From Virgibacillus sp. MSJ-26 (GTDB lineage: Bacteria > Bacillota > Bacilli > Bacillales > Amphibacillaceae), in contig NZ_JAHLPW010000006.1 in the NCBI RefSeq assembly GCF_018918075.1, positions 62,001 to 126,000 of the forward strand: a stretch of 64,000 bases of DNA. The letters run 5' to 3'. The first letter of the stretch is position 1. Each line of letters begins with the position of its first letter. Below the pieces are notes generated by a model. That model ran no database searches. It had not been told where the DNA came from and was given only the letters and a program-made list of their open reading frames with translations. This document shows positions 18,373 to 27,608 of the stretch, one piece after another. Both the position numbers and the translations under genes were made by a program.

Positions 18373-19155
18373 TTATTCACCATGATAGATTGGCTTTCGC
18401 TTTTCTTTAAAAGCAGTTAAACCTTCAATTCTATCTTTTGTTGGAATAGTCTCCTTATAGCAAGCATGTTCTATTTCAAGAGCATTTGTAATATCAGTTT
18501 GAAGCCCTTGATTAATGGCTCTTTTCGCTTGCTTTAAAGCAATTGGGCCATTTTGAGTAATTTCTTTTGCCAGATTTATAGAAACATCATACAAAGCATC
18601 CTTATCAGTAATTTGCTCTACAATACCAATATTTAGCGCTTCACTTGCATCGATTGGTTGCGCAGTAAATATTAAACGTTTCGCCTGACTTTCTCCAATT
18701 ATACGGGGGAGTCTTTGGGTTCCTCCGGCTCCGGGAATAATTGCAAGAGATGCTTCTGTTAATGCCAGCTTGACATCGTTGGCAGAAAGTCTAAAGTCAC
18801 ATGCAAGCGCTAGTTCCAGTCCTCCACCATAGGCAGCTCCATTAATCATGGCAATGACTGGCATATCCATCTTTTCGATACGATCAATTGTTTGACCAAT
18901 ATACCGAACAGCTGAAATGACTTCTTCATCGTTCATTCCTTTTCTTTCTTTTAAATCTGCTCCTGCTGAGAAAACTTTATCCCCTGCCCCTGTAATAATG
19001 GTACAATAAATAGATTTATCTTGATTCACTTGATCAATTATATTGTCTAATTCTTGGAGTAGGGCTTTTGAAAGAGAATTTGCAGCCTTTGGTCGGTTTA
19101 AAGTTATTAAGGCGATATGTTTTTCAACTTTTTCAAACTTCATAAGCGTTGCCAT
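18373..19155 (-). CDS. yngF: Enoyl-CoA hydratase family protein (YngF-like)
   Basis: 260-residue crotonase. The oxyanion-hole segments FSAGADLKERKGM and AAYGGGLELALACDFRLS and catalytic Glu candidates in ALTEASLAIIPGAGGTQRLPR are all intact. In the leucine route the partner enzyme is methylglutaconyl-CoA hydratase; that specificity is inferred from the operon. ATG 19155 follows AGGGGAC. Only 49 bases separate it from the biotin carrier gene, where B. subtilis has yngG (HMG-CoA lyase). Confidence 0.9.
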   Translation of the reverse strand: MATLMKFEKVEKHIALITLNRPKAANSLSKALLQELDNIIDQVNQDKSIYCTIITGAGDKVFSAGADLKERKGMNDEEVISAVRYIGQTIDRIEKMDMPVIAMINGAAYGGGLELALACDFRLSANDVKLALTEASLAIIPGAGGTQRLPRIIGESQAKRLIFTAQPIDASEALNIGIVEQITDKDALYDVSINLAKEITQNGPIALKQAKRAINQGLQTDITNALEIEHACYKETIPTKDRIEGLTAFKEKRKPIYHGE

Positions 19156-19204
19156 GTATAGTCCCCTCTTCTACTCAAGATTTCCAAGTATTAAAAGTAA
19201 TGGA

Positions 19205-19420
19205 TTACTCATCGATAACAAGAAGTGGATCTCCTTCATTGACAAAGTCGCCCTCTGCAACTTTTAATTCTTTCACAGATCCCTCATACTCACTAGCAAT
19301 AGGGATTTCCATCTTCATTGATTCTAAAATAACCACATCTTGGTCTTCGTCTACTTTGTCCCCTTCACTTACTGTTATTTTCCATACGTTACCTGCCATA
19401 TTTGCTTTTACTTCTTTCAT
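19205..19420 (-). CDS. yngHB: Biotin carboxyl carrier protein (YngHB-like)
   Basis: 71-residue biotinyl domain with the lysine motif ESMKMEIPI near the centre, where biotin is attached. The fold is hammerhead-like, with two symmetric halves each side of the motif. It shuttles the carboxyl group from the biotin carboxylase to the carboxyltransferase. ATG 19420 follows AAGGAGG; the gene begins 12 bases after the carboxylase stop. Confidence 0.92.
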   Translation of the reverse strand: MKEVKANMAGNVWKITVSEGDKVDEDQDVVILESMKMEIPIASEYEGSVKELKVAEGDFVNEGDPLLVIDE

Positions 19421-19432
19421 GATTATTCCTCC

Positions 19433-20788
19433 TTAGTTTTTAGCGAGCATTGGTAAATAATGTTCATCTACAAACGCTGTTGTTGTGTTTCCATTTTTAA
19501 ATTCTTGATTATTTACAATATCAATTACCATAGGAATGTTTGTTTTAATTCCTTCTATTTTGCACTTTGATAATGCATCACTTAATCTACTTATTGCTTC
19601 TTTTCTGTTTGCCCCTTTTACAATTAATTTACTAATCATAGGATCATAAAAAGGAGTCACTTGATAATTACTTGTTACTGTTGTTTCATGCCTAATATAC
19701 CCGGCTTCCGGCAGATCAAATGTTGTAATATGGCCGGGGGAAGGGAAAAAGGTTTTCGGATCCTCCGCATAAATTCTTGCTTCAATTGCATGCCCTTCCA
19801 TCCGCAGGTCGGCTTGAGTAAATGCGAGTTGTAGATTATTGGCAATATTAATTTGCTCTTCTACGATATCCACGCCGGTAATTTCTTCAGTAATTGGATG
19901 TTCAACTTGTATACGGGTGTTCATCTCTAAAAAATAGTGCTTTCCGTGTTGGTCAACTAAAAATTCAACAGTGCCGGCACTCGTATAACCAAGTGTTTTA
20001 GCTGCTTTAACGGCTGATTCTCCCATACTACGTCGTACATCACTTGAGATAAATGATGAAGGCGCTTCCTCAATAACCTTTTGATTCCTTCTTTGAATAG
20101 AACATTCGCGCTCAAATAAATGAACGACATTACCATGCTCATCTGCTAATACCTGCACTTCGATATGTCTCGCATTCGTTAGTTTTTTCTCTAAAAACAT
20201 CGAGCCGTCTCCAAAGAAGGCCTCTGCTCTTTTTGTATTACTCGAAAATGCCTGTTCTAATTCTTTATCTGAATGAACTATTTGCATTCCGATACCCCCG
20301 CCCCCTGCAGAGGCTTTTAACATGAGAGGATAGCCAATCTTCTGAGCAACTTCTATCGCTTCATCTGAACTAATTACGGCTTCCTTTGTTCCTGGAATAA
20401 TTGGGACACCTGCTTGCTCCATTGTTTTTCGTGCTTCTATTTTACTTGCCATTTGTTTCATTATCTCACTACTCGGCCCAATGAAAATTAATCCAGCAGC
20501 TTCACAGGCTCGAACAAACTCATAATCTTCACTGAGAAACCCATATCCTGGATGAATAGCATCTACTTTTGCCGCTTTAGCAATTGAGATAATTTTATCA
20601 CCTTTTAAATAACTTTCATTTACCCGTGGTGGCCCCAAAAGATAACTTTCATCTGCTATTTTAACATATGGAGCGTGTTGATCGGCTTCAGAATAAACAG
20701 CAACTGTTTTAATGCCTAATTTTTTACAAGTTCTTATGACACGAGAAGCGATTTCTCCTCGGTTAGCTATTAATACTTTTTTAATCAT
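19433..20788 (-). CDS. yngHA: Biotin carboxylase subunit (YngHA-like)
   Basis: 451-residue ATP-grasp biotin carboxylase of an acyl-CoA carboxylase. Motifs: LIANRGEIASRVIRT at the N-terminus, the Gly-rich ATP loop KASAGGGGIGMQ, EMNTRIQVEHPITEE and HAIEARIYAEDP. The start is ATG 20788, with AGGAGGG five bases before it; the longer reading from 20809 would overlap yngI. Homologous to AccC, but the operon points to acyl-CoA breakdown rather than fatty acid synthesis. Confidence 0.92.
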   Translation of the reverse strand: MIKKVLIANRGEIASRVIRTCKKLGIKTVAVYSEADQHAPYVKIADESYLLGPPRVNESYLKGDKIISIAKAAKVDAIHPGYGFLSEDYEFVRACEAAGLIFIGPSSEIMKQMASKIEARKTMEQAGVPIIPGTKEAVISSDEAIEVAQKIGYPLMLKASAGGGGIGMQIVHSDKELEQAFSSNTKRAEAFFGDGSMFLEKKLTNARHIEVQVLADEHGNVVHLFERECSIQRRNQKVIEEAPSSFISSDVRRSMGESAVKAAKTLGYTSAGTVEFLVDQHGKHYFLEMNTRIQVEHPITEEITGVDIVEEQINIANNLQLAFTQADLRMEGHAIEARIYAEDPKTFFPSPGHITTFDLPEAGYIRHETTVTSNYQVTPFYDPMISKLIVKGANRKEAISRLSDALSKCKIEGIKTNIPMVIDIVNNQEFKNGNTTTAFVDEHYLPMLAKN

Positions 20789-20798
20789 AGCATCCCTC

Positions 20799-22433
20799 CT
20801 ACAATTCAAGTTTTTCTACAGCTTTTTCTTTTAATTTGTATTTTTGTATTTTTCCACTCGCTGTCATCGGATACTCTTCGATAAACTCAATATATTTTGG
20901 TATCTTAAAATGGGAAATTTCCCCCTTGCAAAACTCAATAATGGATTCAGGTGTTGCTTCCTTACCTTCTTTTAGAATAATCCAGGCCATTATCTCTTCA
21001 CCTAAACGTTCGTCTGGAATCCCTACTATTTGAACATCCAAAATATCTGGATGTTGATAGAGAAATTCCTCTATTTCTCTTGGATATATGTTTTCGCCAC
21101 CACGTATGATCATATCATTTATTCTTCCAGTAATTTCTATATAGCCGTTGTCGTGCATGATTGCCAAATCGCCAGTATGTAACCAGCCATCCTTATCTAT
21201 AACTTCTTCGGTAGCTTCATGGTTGTTATAATAACCCTTCATCACATGATAACCACGTGTACATAATTCTCCCGGCTCACCGGTGATTTGTTCTTCTTTT
21301 GTGCCTGGAATGGTAATTTTGACTTCAACGTTAGGGTGAGGCTTTCCAACTGTCCTCACTTTGAGTTCTAACGGGTCATCAGTTCTTGTTTGCGTTATAG
21401 CAGGCGATGATTCCGTTTGGCCGTAAGTAATCGTAATTTCTTTTGCCCCCATTTTATTCATAACATCTCGCATGACTTCAACTGGGCATGTGGAACCTGC
21501 CATGATCCCTGTACGCAGATGTGATAGATCAAACTTTTCAAAGTCAGGATGGTTTAGCTCGGCAATAAACATTGTTGGAACGCCGTGTAATGCTGTACAC
21601 TTTTCATTTGAAACAGCCTGTAATACTTTCGTAGCATCAAATTGTTCTAAAATAACCATGGTTGCCCCTTTTGATACAGCAGCCAAAATACCAAGGACAC
21701 AACCAAAACAATGAAAAAAAGGAACGGGGATACATAAGCGATCACTATGGGAAAAACTCATGCATTCAGCAATTTGTTTTCCATTATTAACGATATTATA
21801 ATGAGTTAGCATAACACCTTTCGGAAACCCGGTTGTTCCAGAGGTGTATTGCATGTTGATGACATCATGAATATCAAGTTCTTGCTTTCTTTTAGCTAAC
21901 ATGTCATCTGTCACGTTTTTACCTAGTTCAATAACTTCAGTCCAAGTATAACAACCAGGCTTTTTCTCATCACTTATCAGGATTACATTTTTTAAATGTG
22001 GCAAAGTGTCAGAGGATAACTCTCCTTTTATTGATGAGTTTAAATCTGGACAAATTTGTTTTAAAACATCTAAATATGAAGTACCTTTATAAGACTCGGC
22101 CATAATAAGCGTTGTGGATTCTGACTGTTTTAATAAATATTCTAGTTCGGCCGCTTGATAGTTCGTATTCACAGTAACGAGCACTGCCCCCATTTTACCA
22201 GTAGCGAATTGCGATGTGATCCATTCAGGTTTATTGTCCGACCATATAGCGACATTTTCACCTTTTTCAATACCTAAAGCCATTAACCCCTTCGCTGTTT
22301 CATCAACCATTTCATCAAACTCAAGATAAGTTTTACGCAAATTTAATTCTGGGTAGATAACTGCTTCATGATGGGGATATAAATTCACTTGTTTTTCAAG
22401 TAACTCACCGACAGTAAAGTTAATTAGACTCAT
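20799..22433 (-). CDS. yngI: Acyl-CoA synthetase, AMP-binding (YngI-like)
   Basis: 544-residue adenylate-forming ligase that activates a carboxylic acid to its CoA thioester. The AMP-binding signature MQYTSGTTGFPKGV, the GYTQTESSP-type segment (ITYGQTESSPA), the hinge GWLHTGDLA and the C-terminal catalytic lysine region (MTASGKIQKYKL) are present. ATG 22433 follows AAGGGGAC; the ORF's earlier start at 22451 is not supported by a ribosome site. The acyl chain preference is unknown. Confidence 0.9.
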   Translation of the reverse strand: MSLINFTVGELLEKQVNLYPHHEAVIYPELNLRKTYLEFDEMVDETAKGLMALGIEKGENVAIWSDNKPEWITSQFATGKMGAVLVTVNTNYQAAELEYLLKQSESTTLIMAESYKGTSYLDVLKQICPDLNSSIKGELSSDTLPHLKNVILISDEKKPGCYTWTEVIELGKNVTDDMLAKRKQELDIHDVINMQYTSGTTGFPKGVMLTHYNIVNNGKQIAECMSFSHSDRLCIPVPFFHCFGCVLGILAAVSKGATMVILEQFDATKVLQAVSNEKCTALHGVPTMFIAELNHPDFEKFDLSHLRTGIMAGSTCPVEVMRDVMNKMGAKEITITYGQTESSPAITQTRTDDPLELKVRTVGKPHPNVEVKITIPGTKEEQITGEPGELCTRGYHVMKGYYNNHEATEEVIDKDGWLHTGDLAIMHDNGYIEITGRINDMIIRGGENIYPREIEEFLYQHPDILDVQIVGIPDERLGEEIMAWIILKEGKEATPESIIEFCKGEISHFKIPKYIEFIEEYPMTASGKIQKYKLKEKAVEKLEL

Positions 22434-22458
22434 GAAAGTCCCCTTTCCCAATTTTATT

Positions 22459-23601
22459 TTAACATCCTAGTTGGCGAGATATTACTAGGCGTTGCACTTC
22501 TGATGTGCCTTCTCCGATTTCTAGTAGCTTCGCATCTCGTAAATATCTTTCCACCTCGTAATCGCGCATATAACCGTAGCCACCATGAATTTGAATTGCT
22601 TCATTAGCATTTTTAAATGCTGTTTCAGTAGCAAATAGTTTTGCATACGCTGCTTCCTTTGTAAAAGGTTTTTCTTGATCCTTTAGCCAAGCTGCTTTAT
22701 AAATCATATTTCGAGCCAATTCCACTTCCATTGCCATGTCAGCAAGCTTGAATTGTATGGCCTGAAACTTAGAAATGGACTGACCAAATTGCGTACGTTC
22801 TTTTGCATAGGATAATGCTTTATCTAAAGAAGCTTGAGCAATACCCAGCCCTAATGCTGCGATGGAAATCCTTCCACCGTCAAGTGTGTACAAGAATTGT
22901 TTAAATCCTTTTTGCGGATCACCAAGTAAATTTTCTTTGGGTACCTTAACATTGTCTAACACAATTTCAGCGGTATCAGAACCTCGTACGCCCATTTTAT
23001 CGTAATTATTCGTTATGGTTAAACCTTCAGCATCAGCCGGAACGATTAATGCCGATATGATATTCTTACCTTTTTCATTTTTGCCTGTAACAGCCGTAAC
23101 AATGATTGTATCTGCAAAACTAGCATTTGTAATAAAGCATTTTTCACCATTTATTACATATTTATCATCCTTAAGTACCGCAGTTGTTTTTGTCCCACCA
23201 GCATCTGAACCAGCATTTGGCTCTGTTAATCCAAAAGCACCTAAAGTTTTACCCTCGGCCTTTTGCGTGAGGAATTTTTGTTTTTGTTCTTTGGTACCGA
23301 AATAAAATATTGGACTAGCGCCAAGTGATACAGCAGCTGCATAACTTAAACCTGTACTTCCACACACTCGACCAATTTCTTCTACCGCAATCGCATAAGA
23401 AACTGTATCGCCTCCAGAACCACCATACTTTTCCGGAAAAGGTATTCCCATAAGACCGAGTTTCCCCATTTCGTCAAATATATCTTTTGGAAACTTAGCT
23501 TGTTTATCAATCTCAATTGCTCTTGGTTTAATTACTTCTTCAGCAAAGTCTCGAACCATTTTACGAATCATTGTTTGTTCTTTTGTTAAATTAAAATCCA
23601 T
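22459..23601 (-). CDS. yngJ: Acyl-CoA dehydrogenase (YngJ-like)
   Basis: 380-residue FAD flavoprotein, same length as YngJ, oxidising acyl-CoA to enoyl-CoA (isovaleryl-CoA type is likely in this operon). Family signatures are GAFGLTEPNAGSDAGG and QIHGGYGYMRDYEVERYLRD; the latter contains the FAD/substrate region. ATG 23601 follows GGGGGG; an ORF start at 23637 has no support. First structural gene after the TetR regulator, with a TetR-type palindrome between them. Confidence 0.92.
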   Translation of the reverse strand: MDFNLTKEQTMIRKMVRDFAEEVIKPRAIEIDKQAKFPKDIFDEMGKLGLMGIPFPEKYGGSGGDTVSYAIAVEEIGRVCGSTGLSYAAAVSLGASPIFYFGTKEQKQKFLTQKAEGKTLGAFGLTEPNAGSDAGGTKTTAVLKDDKYVINGEKCFITNASFADTIIVTAVTGKNEKGKNIISALIVPADAEGLTITNNYDKMGVRGSDTAEIVLDNVKVPKENLLGDPQKGFKQFLYTLDGGRISIAALGLGIAQASLDKALSYAKERTQFGQSISKFQAIQFKLADMAMEVELARNMIYKAAWLKDQEKPFTKEAAYAKLFATETAFKNANEAIQIHGGYGYMRDYEVERYLRDAKLLEIGEGTSEVQRLVISRQLGC

Positions 23602-23638
23602 AAATTTAGCCCCCCTATATATTTCTAATTCTCCCAAA

Positions 23639-23656
23639 AGACCGACTGGTTGGTCT
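23639..23656. promoter_or_regulatory. TetR-type operator upstream of yngJ
   Basis: AGACCGACTGGTTGGTCT, an almost perfect 18-base palindrome of the kind bound by TetR-family repressors, 38 bases before the yngJ start and just after the TetR gene. Binding by that regulator is inferred. Confidence 0.6.
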
Positions 23657-23702
23657 GTATTTGTTTAAAAAATAATGGATAGCAAATTATCCAAGTTTCT
23701 CC

Positions 23703-24311
23703 CTAAATTAGCAACTGATAGAAATTCTCTTTGCTTAAGATTGATTCTTCAAGTACTGCATGTAGAATTAAATCAATATAAATATCTGCAATTTCCCCGA
23801 TTGATTTATTACCAGAACGTTTATACCACTTATAAGTCCAGTTCACCATGCCTAAGATAGCCATTGCTGTAATCTCCACTGCCAGGTCCTCTCTAAACTC
23901 TCCTTCTTTCTTCCCTTCCCGGACTACTTCAATGATGATACCCTTGAATTGATTACGCTTACATTTTATTAAAGATTCATAGTGTTCGTTCAAATAAATG
24001 TATTCCTGATAAAATACTGTTATGTGTGGTTTATACAAATCAAATACTTTCACAAAACTTTTAAGAATGGCTTGTAGTCTCTTAGCTGGGGCTTTATAAG
24101 TATCGTTAGCTACTGTAGCCTTTTCTAAAACATATGAAATAAAAGTATCATGGATGACAAATAATAGTTCTTCTTTAGATGAAAAGTGGTGATAGAACCC
24201 GCCTTTTGAAGTACCGACACTTTTTACAATTTCATTAACAGTGACTCCATGGAAACCGTGTTCTTCAAATAAATGCAAGGCAGTATCAATAATCTTCTCC
24301 CGTAACCCCGT
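23703..24311 (-). CDS. TetR/AcrR family regulator with apparent ACG start
   Basis: Repressor-type protein with an N-terminal helix-turn-helix (GVTVNEIVKSVGTSKGGFYHHF) and a long helical ligand domain. The first ordinary start codon is TTG 24278, which cuts off the first helix and has no ribosome site. The reading frame continues upstream to a codon ACG at 24311-24309, six bases after a strong GGAGGG; this would give a normal N-terminus (GLREKIIDTALHLFEEHG). ATG changed to ACG is the simplest reading, so the gene may be weakly translated or inactivated. It is probably the local regulator of the yng operon. Confidence 0.75.
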   Translation of the reverse strand, partial: TGLREKIIDTALHLFEEHGFHGVTVNEIVKSVGTSKGGFYHHFSSKEELLFVIHDTFISYVLEKATVANDTYKAPAKRLQAILKSFVKVFDLYKPHITVFYQEYIYLNEHYESLIKCKRNQFKGIIIEVVREGKKEGEFREDLAVEITAMAILGMVNWTYKWYKRSGNKSIGEIADIYIDLILHAVLEESILSKENFYQLLI

Positions 24312-24415
24312 TCCAATCCCTCCTCAGAAACTTTTATATAACTTTATCATATTTTTCAGAATAAATAAAGTGCAAAATTAGATTCTAACTCAAAAAATAA
24401 GACCTAACGTGGTTG

Positions 24416-25041
24416 ATATAAACTGCGACATAGTTTGAACGAAGACTTTCTTCCCGCTCTGTTAAAGTAAGCGATAAGATAAAACGCTACGAAAAAAACG
24501 CTATGCTTTCCGTGGGCGGCTGATGAGCCTCTACGTACTACATACCGCACTCCGGGGCATCATCTAGGCCTCTGGGACTGCGCTAAATGCTCGTCCCACC
24601 GAAAACAGTAGCTCCCAAAAAGGGTTTCGGTGGGACGAAGCTAGCTGCAGTTCCAGGAGCCTCATAGAAACTCTCTTCCATAGTGTGATAACGTCCGTAA
24701 TAATTTTCCCAAGAATGCTTAATCATTAATCGTAGAGTCTATGTTAGCGTGGCAGAATACGAAGACTCCTGCGAGAAGAGCAAATGGTTTTCGATGGGGC
24801 GAACGATAGTACAGTCCAACGAGTCTGAAGACCCCGCAGAGAGGGTAAAGCTAATGAAGGCCGACTAAAACCGTCCTTTGCGGACAACGCCGGCATACCC
24901 CTTGCCGGGGCAAGGAGGCTGAAGCCGTGCCCGCGGAAAGCGAAGTATTCTGCCGGGGCGATGGCTACGCACTTAATTTGTTACGAAAAACCAGACAATA
25001 TAATTCTCATTGTGTCGCAGTTTATGGATTAAGTAAATTAA
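24416..25041. repeat. Composite palindromic intergenic repeat, copy 1
   Basis: A roughly 625-base non-coding block, GC-richer than its surroundings, bounded by a perfect 13-base inverted repeat (ATAAACTGCGACA at 24418-24430, TGTCGCAGTTTAT at 25013-25025). The left 60 bases and the right end match the block at 35583-35890. Inside are a large imperfect palindrome (24580-24660, core stem GTCCCACCGAAA/TTTCGGTGGGAC at 24593-24604 and 24625-24636) and a nested unit at 24751-24954. No gene is visible. It may be a non-autonomous mobile or structured DNA/RNA element. Confidence 0.8.
24751..24954 (+). repeat. Nested repeat unit closed by a 10-bp terminal stem
   Basis: The unit starts GGCAGAATAC (24751-24760) and ends GTATTCTGCC (24945-24954), perfect complements. 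The interior segment 24761-24845 matches the reverse complement of about 44060-44142 at roughly nine in ten positions by eye. The segment 24844-24955 matches 35708-35842. The tail GGGGCGATGGC follows the stem, as GTAGCGATGGC follows the unit at 44222. Confidence 0.8.
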
Positions 25042-25083
25042 ATGCTACTCTAACATAGATAATAGAATCATCTTACCAAAATA

Positions 25084-25130
25084 AAAAGATACAAGTAGCT
25101 AGAAAATTCATTCTAGTTCTTGTATCTTTT
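25084..25130 (-). terminator. Terminator of parEC
   Basis: 12-bp stem (AAAAGATACAAG with CTTGTATCTTTT) with an inner CTAGAA/TTCTAG stem, just after the parC stop; T-run on the minus strand. Confidence 0.85.
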
Positions 25131-25136
25131 GTTTGA

Positions 25137-27584
25137 TTAGCTTTGGGTATTATATGGTGCTTTATATTTTGCATCTTTCCAGACAGTATTAATTTCTCCG
25201 TGCCTATCTGAATCAATGACAAATGATCCATTACTATAGCGATCACTTATTGGTAATTCAATTGGATAGATTTCATGTTTTTCATCTTTTTCAGTACGGA
25301 AAGCAATTGTATCTTCTTCACCTGTGACAAAAAAGCCCTCAATACGATGTGGTTTACTTTTTAATTCGCGCAACATGAGTAAACCTCGTCTTGCTCTACT
25401 AGTTTTCTCGAAATCTTTAAGTGTCATTCGTTTGCAAGCCCCACGTTGGGTCACTAATACTAGTGACGGGTCTGACATATCATCAAAGGTTAGCCCATTG
25501 ACCACGTGTTCATTTTCTTTTAATTGCATTGACTTCACACCTGCTGCTCTCAAGCCTACTGGTGTGACTTCTGACTCATGATACCATAATCCATAACCAG
25601 TGTTGGAGGCAATAAATATATCCGAATTCCCGTCAGTTCGACTTACACTAATCAACTCATCTTCTTCTTTAAGATTCATAGCAATTAAAGCTCGTGAATA
25701 GCGCTGTGCTTCGTATAATTTCAATTCACTTTTCTTGATCATGCCATTTTTAGTAAAGAAAATAAGAAAATCATCTGTCTTAAAGTCACGAATAGGAAAG
25801 CTTTGTACAATGAACTCATCACGTTCAATTGAGATAATATTTGATATATGTTGCCCAATATCTTTCCATCTTATATCTGGTAATTCATGTACTGGCAGGT
25901 ATATGTATCTACCTTTATTTGTAAATAATAATATATGATCTGTTGTATTGATCTCCATTAACTTGATAAGATAATCATCTTCTCGCATTGCAAAATCTTC
26001 ACCATTGGAAGCAGCATAAGATCTAAGGCTTGTACGCTTTATATAACCTTCACGAGTTATAGAAATAAGAACATCTTCACTTGTCACAGTCACTTCTATA
26101 TCCACTGTGATTTCTTCTATTTCATCTTCAATTAGGGTGCGACGTGGTGAAGCGAAAGTCTTTTTAATTTTCCTGAGATCATTCTTGATTGTTTGTAATA
26201 ATTTTTTTTCGCTTTCAAGTATTGATTTTAGCTCTTTTATTTGTTCTCTAAGTTCCTTTGCCTCTTCTTCGAGTGACGTTATATCTGTATTTGTTAACCG
26301 ATACAACTGCAACGTGACAATTGCTTCAGCTTGTGGCTCTGAAAACTCATATTTCTCGATGATTCGTTTTTTAGCATCTGCTTTATCTTTCGACGCTCGA
26401 ATCGTATCAATTAATTCATCTAAAATAGAAATAGCCTTTATAAGTCCTTCGACAATATGGGCACGATCTGTAGCCTGCTTTAGATCAAAAGTCGTCTGTC
26501 TTGTAACAACATCCTTTTGGTGATTTATATAAGCATCGAGCATATTAGGTAAAGATAAGAGTTTTGGCGTCTTATCTTGAATAGCTACCATGTTGAAGTT
26601 GAAAGATACCTGTAGGTCAGTGTTTTTATATAGGTAATGTAGAATCCCTTCTGCGTTAACATTTTTTCTGAGTTCTATAACAACACGTAACCCCGTCCTG
26701 TCTGTTTCATCTCTTACTTCAGCAATTCCTTCTACTTTTCGATCTAGTCTTAACTCATCTATTTTTTTCACCATATTAGCTTTGTTTACATCATAAGGAA
26801 TTTCGTCTATTACAATTTGTTCACGGCCACCACGTAATTTTTCTATATTTGCTCGGCCTCTAACAATGACTCTTCCTTTTCCAGTTTCATAAGCCTTTTT
26901 AATTCCATCGATCCCTTGGACTATTCCTCCAGTTGGAAAATCAGGTCCTTTGATGACTTTCATCAGACCATTGACATCTACATTCGGCTTATCAATTTTT
27001 AATATGACAGCCTCGATAACTTCCTCTAAATTATGGGGAGGAATATCTGTTGCATAACCTGCTGAGATCCCTGTTGAGCCGTTAACTAACAAATTTGGAA
27101 ACTTAGCTGGTAAGACAACGGGTTCATTAATTGTATCATCGAAGTTAGGCATGAAATCTACTGTTTCTTTCTTTATATCCCGCAGTAATTCTGAAGCAAT
27201 ACTTGATAGTCTAGCTTCAGTATACCTCATCGCAGCGGCAGGGTCTCCATCAATACTTCCATTATTACCGTGCATTTCAACAAGTTCATTTCGCACTTTC
27301 CAATCTTGACTTAATCGTACCATCGCATCATAGACAGATGTGTCCCCGTGCGGGTGATAATTACCTATCACATTTCCGACCGTCTTGGCAGCTTTTCGGA
27401 AATTTTTATCATGCGTGTTACCTTCTTGAAACATCGCATACAAAATTCGGCGTTGCACAGGTTTCAAACCGTCACGCGCATCAGGTAACGCACGATCTTG
27501 TATAATATATTTACTATAGCGACCGAATCTGTCGCCAATAACTTCCTCTAAAGGAAGGTCAAGGTAGTTTTGTGATTGTGACAA
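25137..27584 (-). CDS. parC: DNA topoisomerase IV subunit A (ParC)
   Basis: 815-residue DNA-cleaving and rejoining subunit of topoisomerase IV, which decatenates daughter chromosomes. The catalytic Tyr lies in AAAMRYTEARLSS. The N-terminal DARDGLKPVQRRIL block and C-terminal beta-pinwheel repeats are intact. The helix-4 region reads HPHGDTSVYDAM, with Thr and Asp where many relatives have Ser and Glu. TTG 27584 follows GGGGGAG. It lies 24 bases after parE and ends in a terminator, so the two are one operon. Confidence 0.96.
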   Translation of the reverse strand: MSQSQNYLDLPLEEVIGDRFGRYSKYIIQDRALPDARDGLKPVQRRILYAMFQEGNTHDKNFRKAAKTVGNVIGNYHPHGDTSVYDAMVRLSQDWKVRNELVEMHGNNGSIDGDPAAAMRYTEARLSSIASELLRDIKKETVDFMPNFDDTINEPVVLPAKFPNLLVNGSTGISAGYATDIPPHNLEEVIEAVILKIDKPNVDVNGLMKVIKGPDFPTGGIVQGIDGIKKAYETGKGRVIVRGRANIEKLRGGREQIVIDEIPYDVNKANMVKKIDELRLDRKVEGIAEVRDETDRTGLRVVIELRKNVNAEGILHYLYKNTDLQVSFNFNMVAIQDKTPKLLSLPNMLDAYINHQKDVVTRQTTFDLKQATDRAHIVEGLIKAISILDELIDTIRASKDKADAKKRIIEKYEFSEPQAEAIVTLQLYRLTNTDITSLEEEAKELREQIKELKSILESEKKLLQTIKNDLRKIKKTFASPRRTLIEDEIEEITVDIEVTVTSEDVLISITREGYIKRTSLRSYAASNGEDFAMREDDYLIKLMEINTTDHILLFTNKGRYIYLPVHELPDIRWKDIGQHISNIISIERDEFIVQSFPIRDFKTDDFLIFFTKNGMIKKSELKLYEAQRYSRALIAMNLKEEDELISVSRTDGNSDIFIASNTGYGLWYHESEVTPVGLRAAGVKSMQLKENEHVVNGLTFDDMSDPSLVLVTQRGACKRMTLKDFEKTSRARRGLLMLRELKSKPHRIEGFFVTGEEDTIAFRTEKDEKHEIYPIELPISDRYSNGSFVIDSDRHGEINTVWKDAKYKAPYNTQS

Positions 27585-27608
27585 ACTAACTCCCCCTCAA
27601 ATATTCAA

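Noticed and set aside
26107-26523. 138-codon plus-strand frame opposite parC
   Set aside because: Ser-rich antisense shadow of the coiled-coil part of ParC, with no ribosome site.
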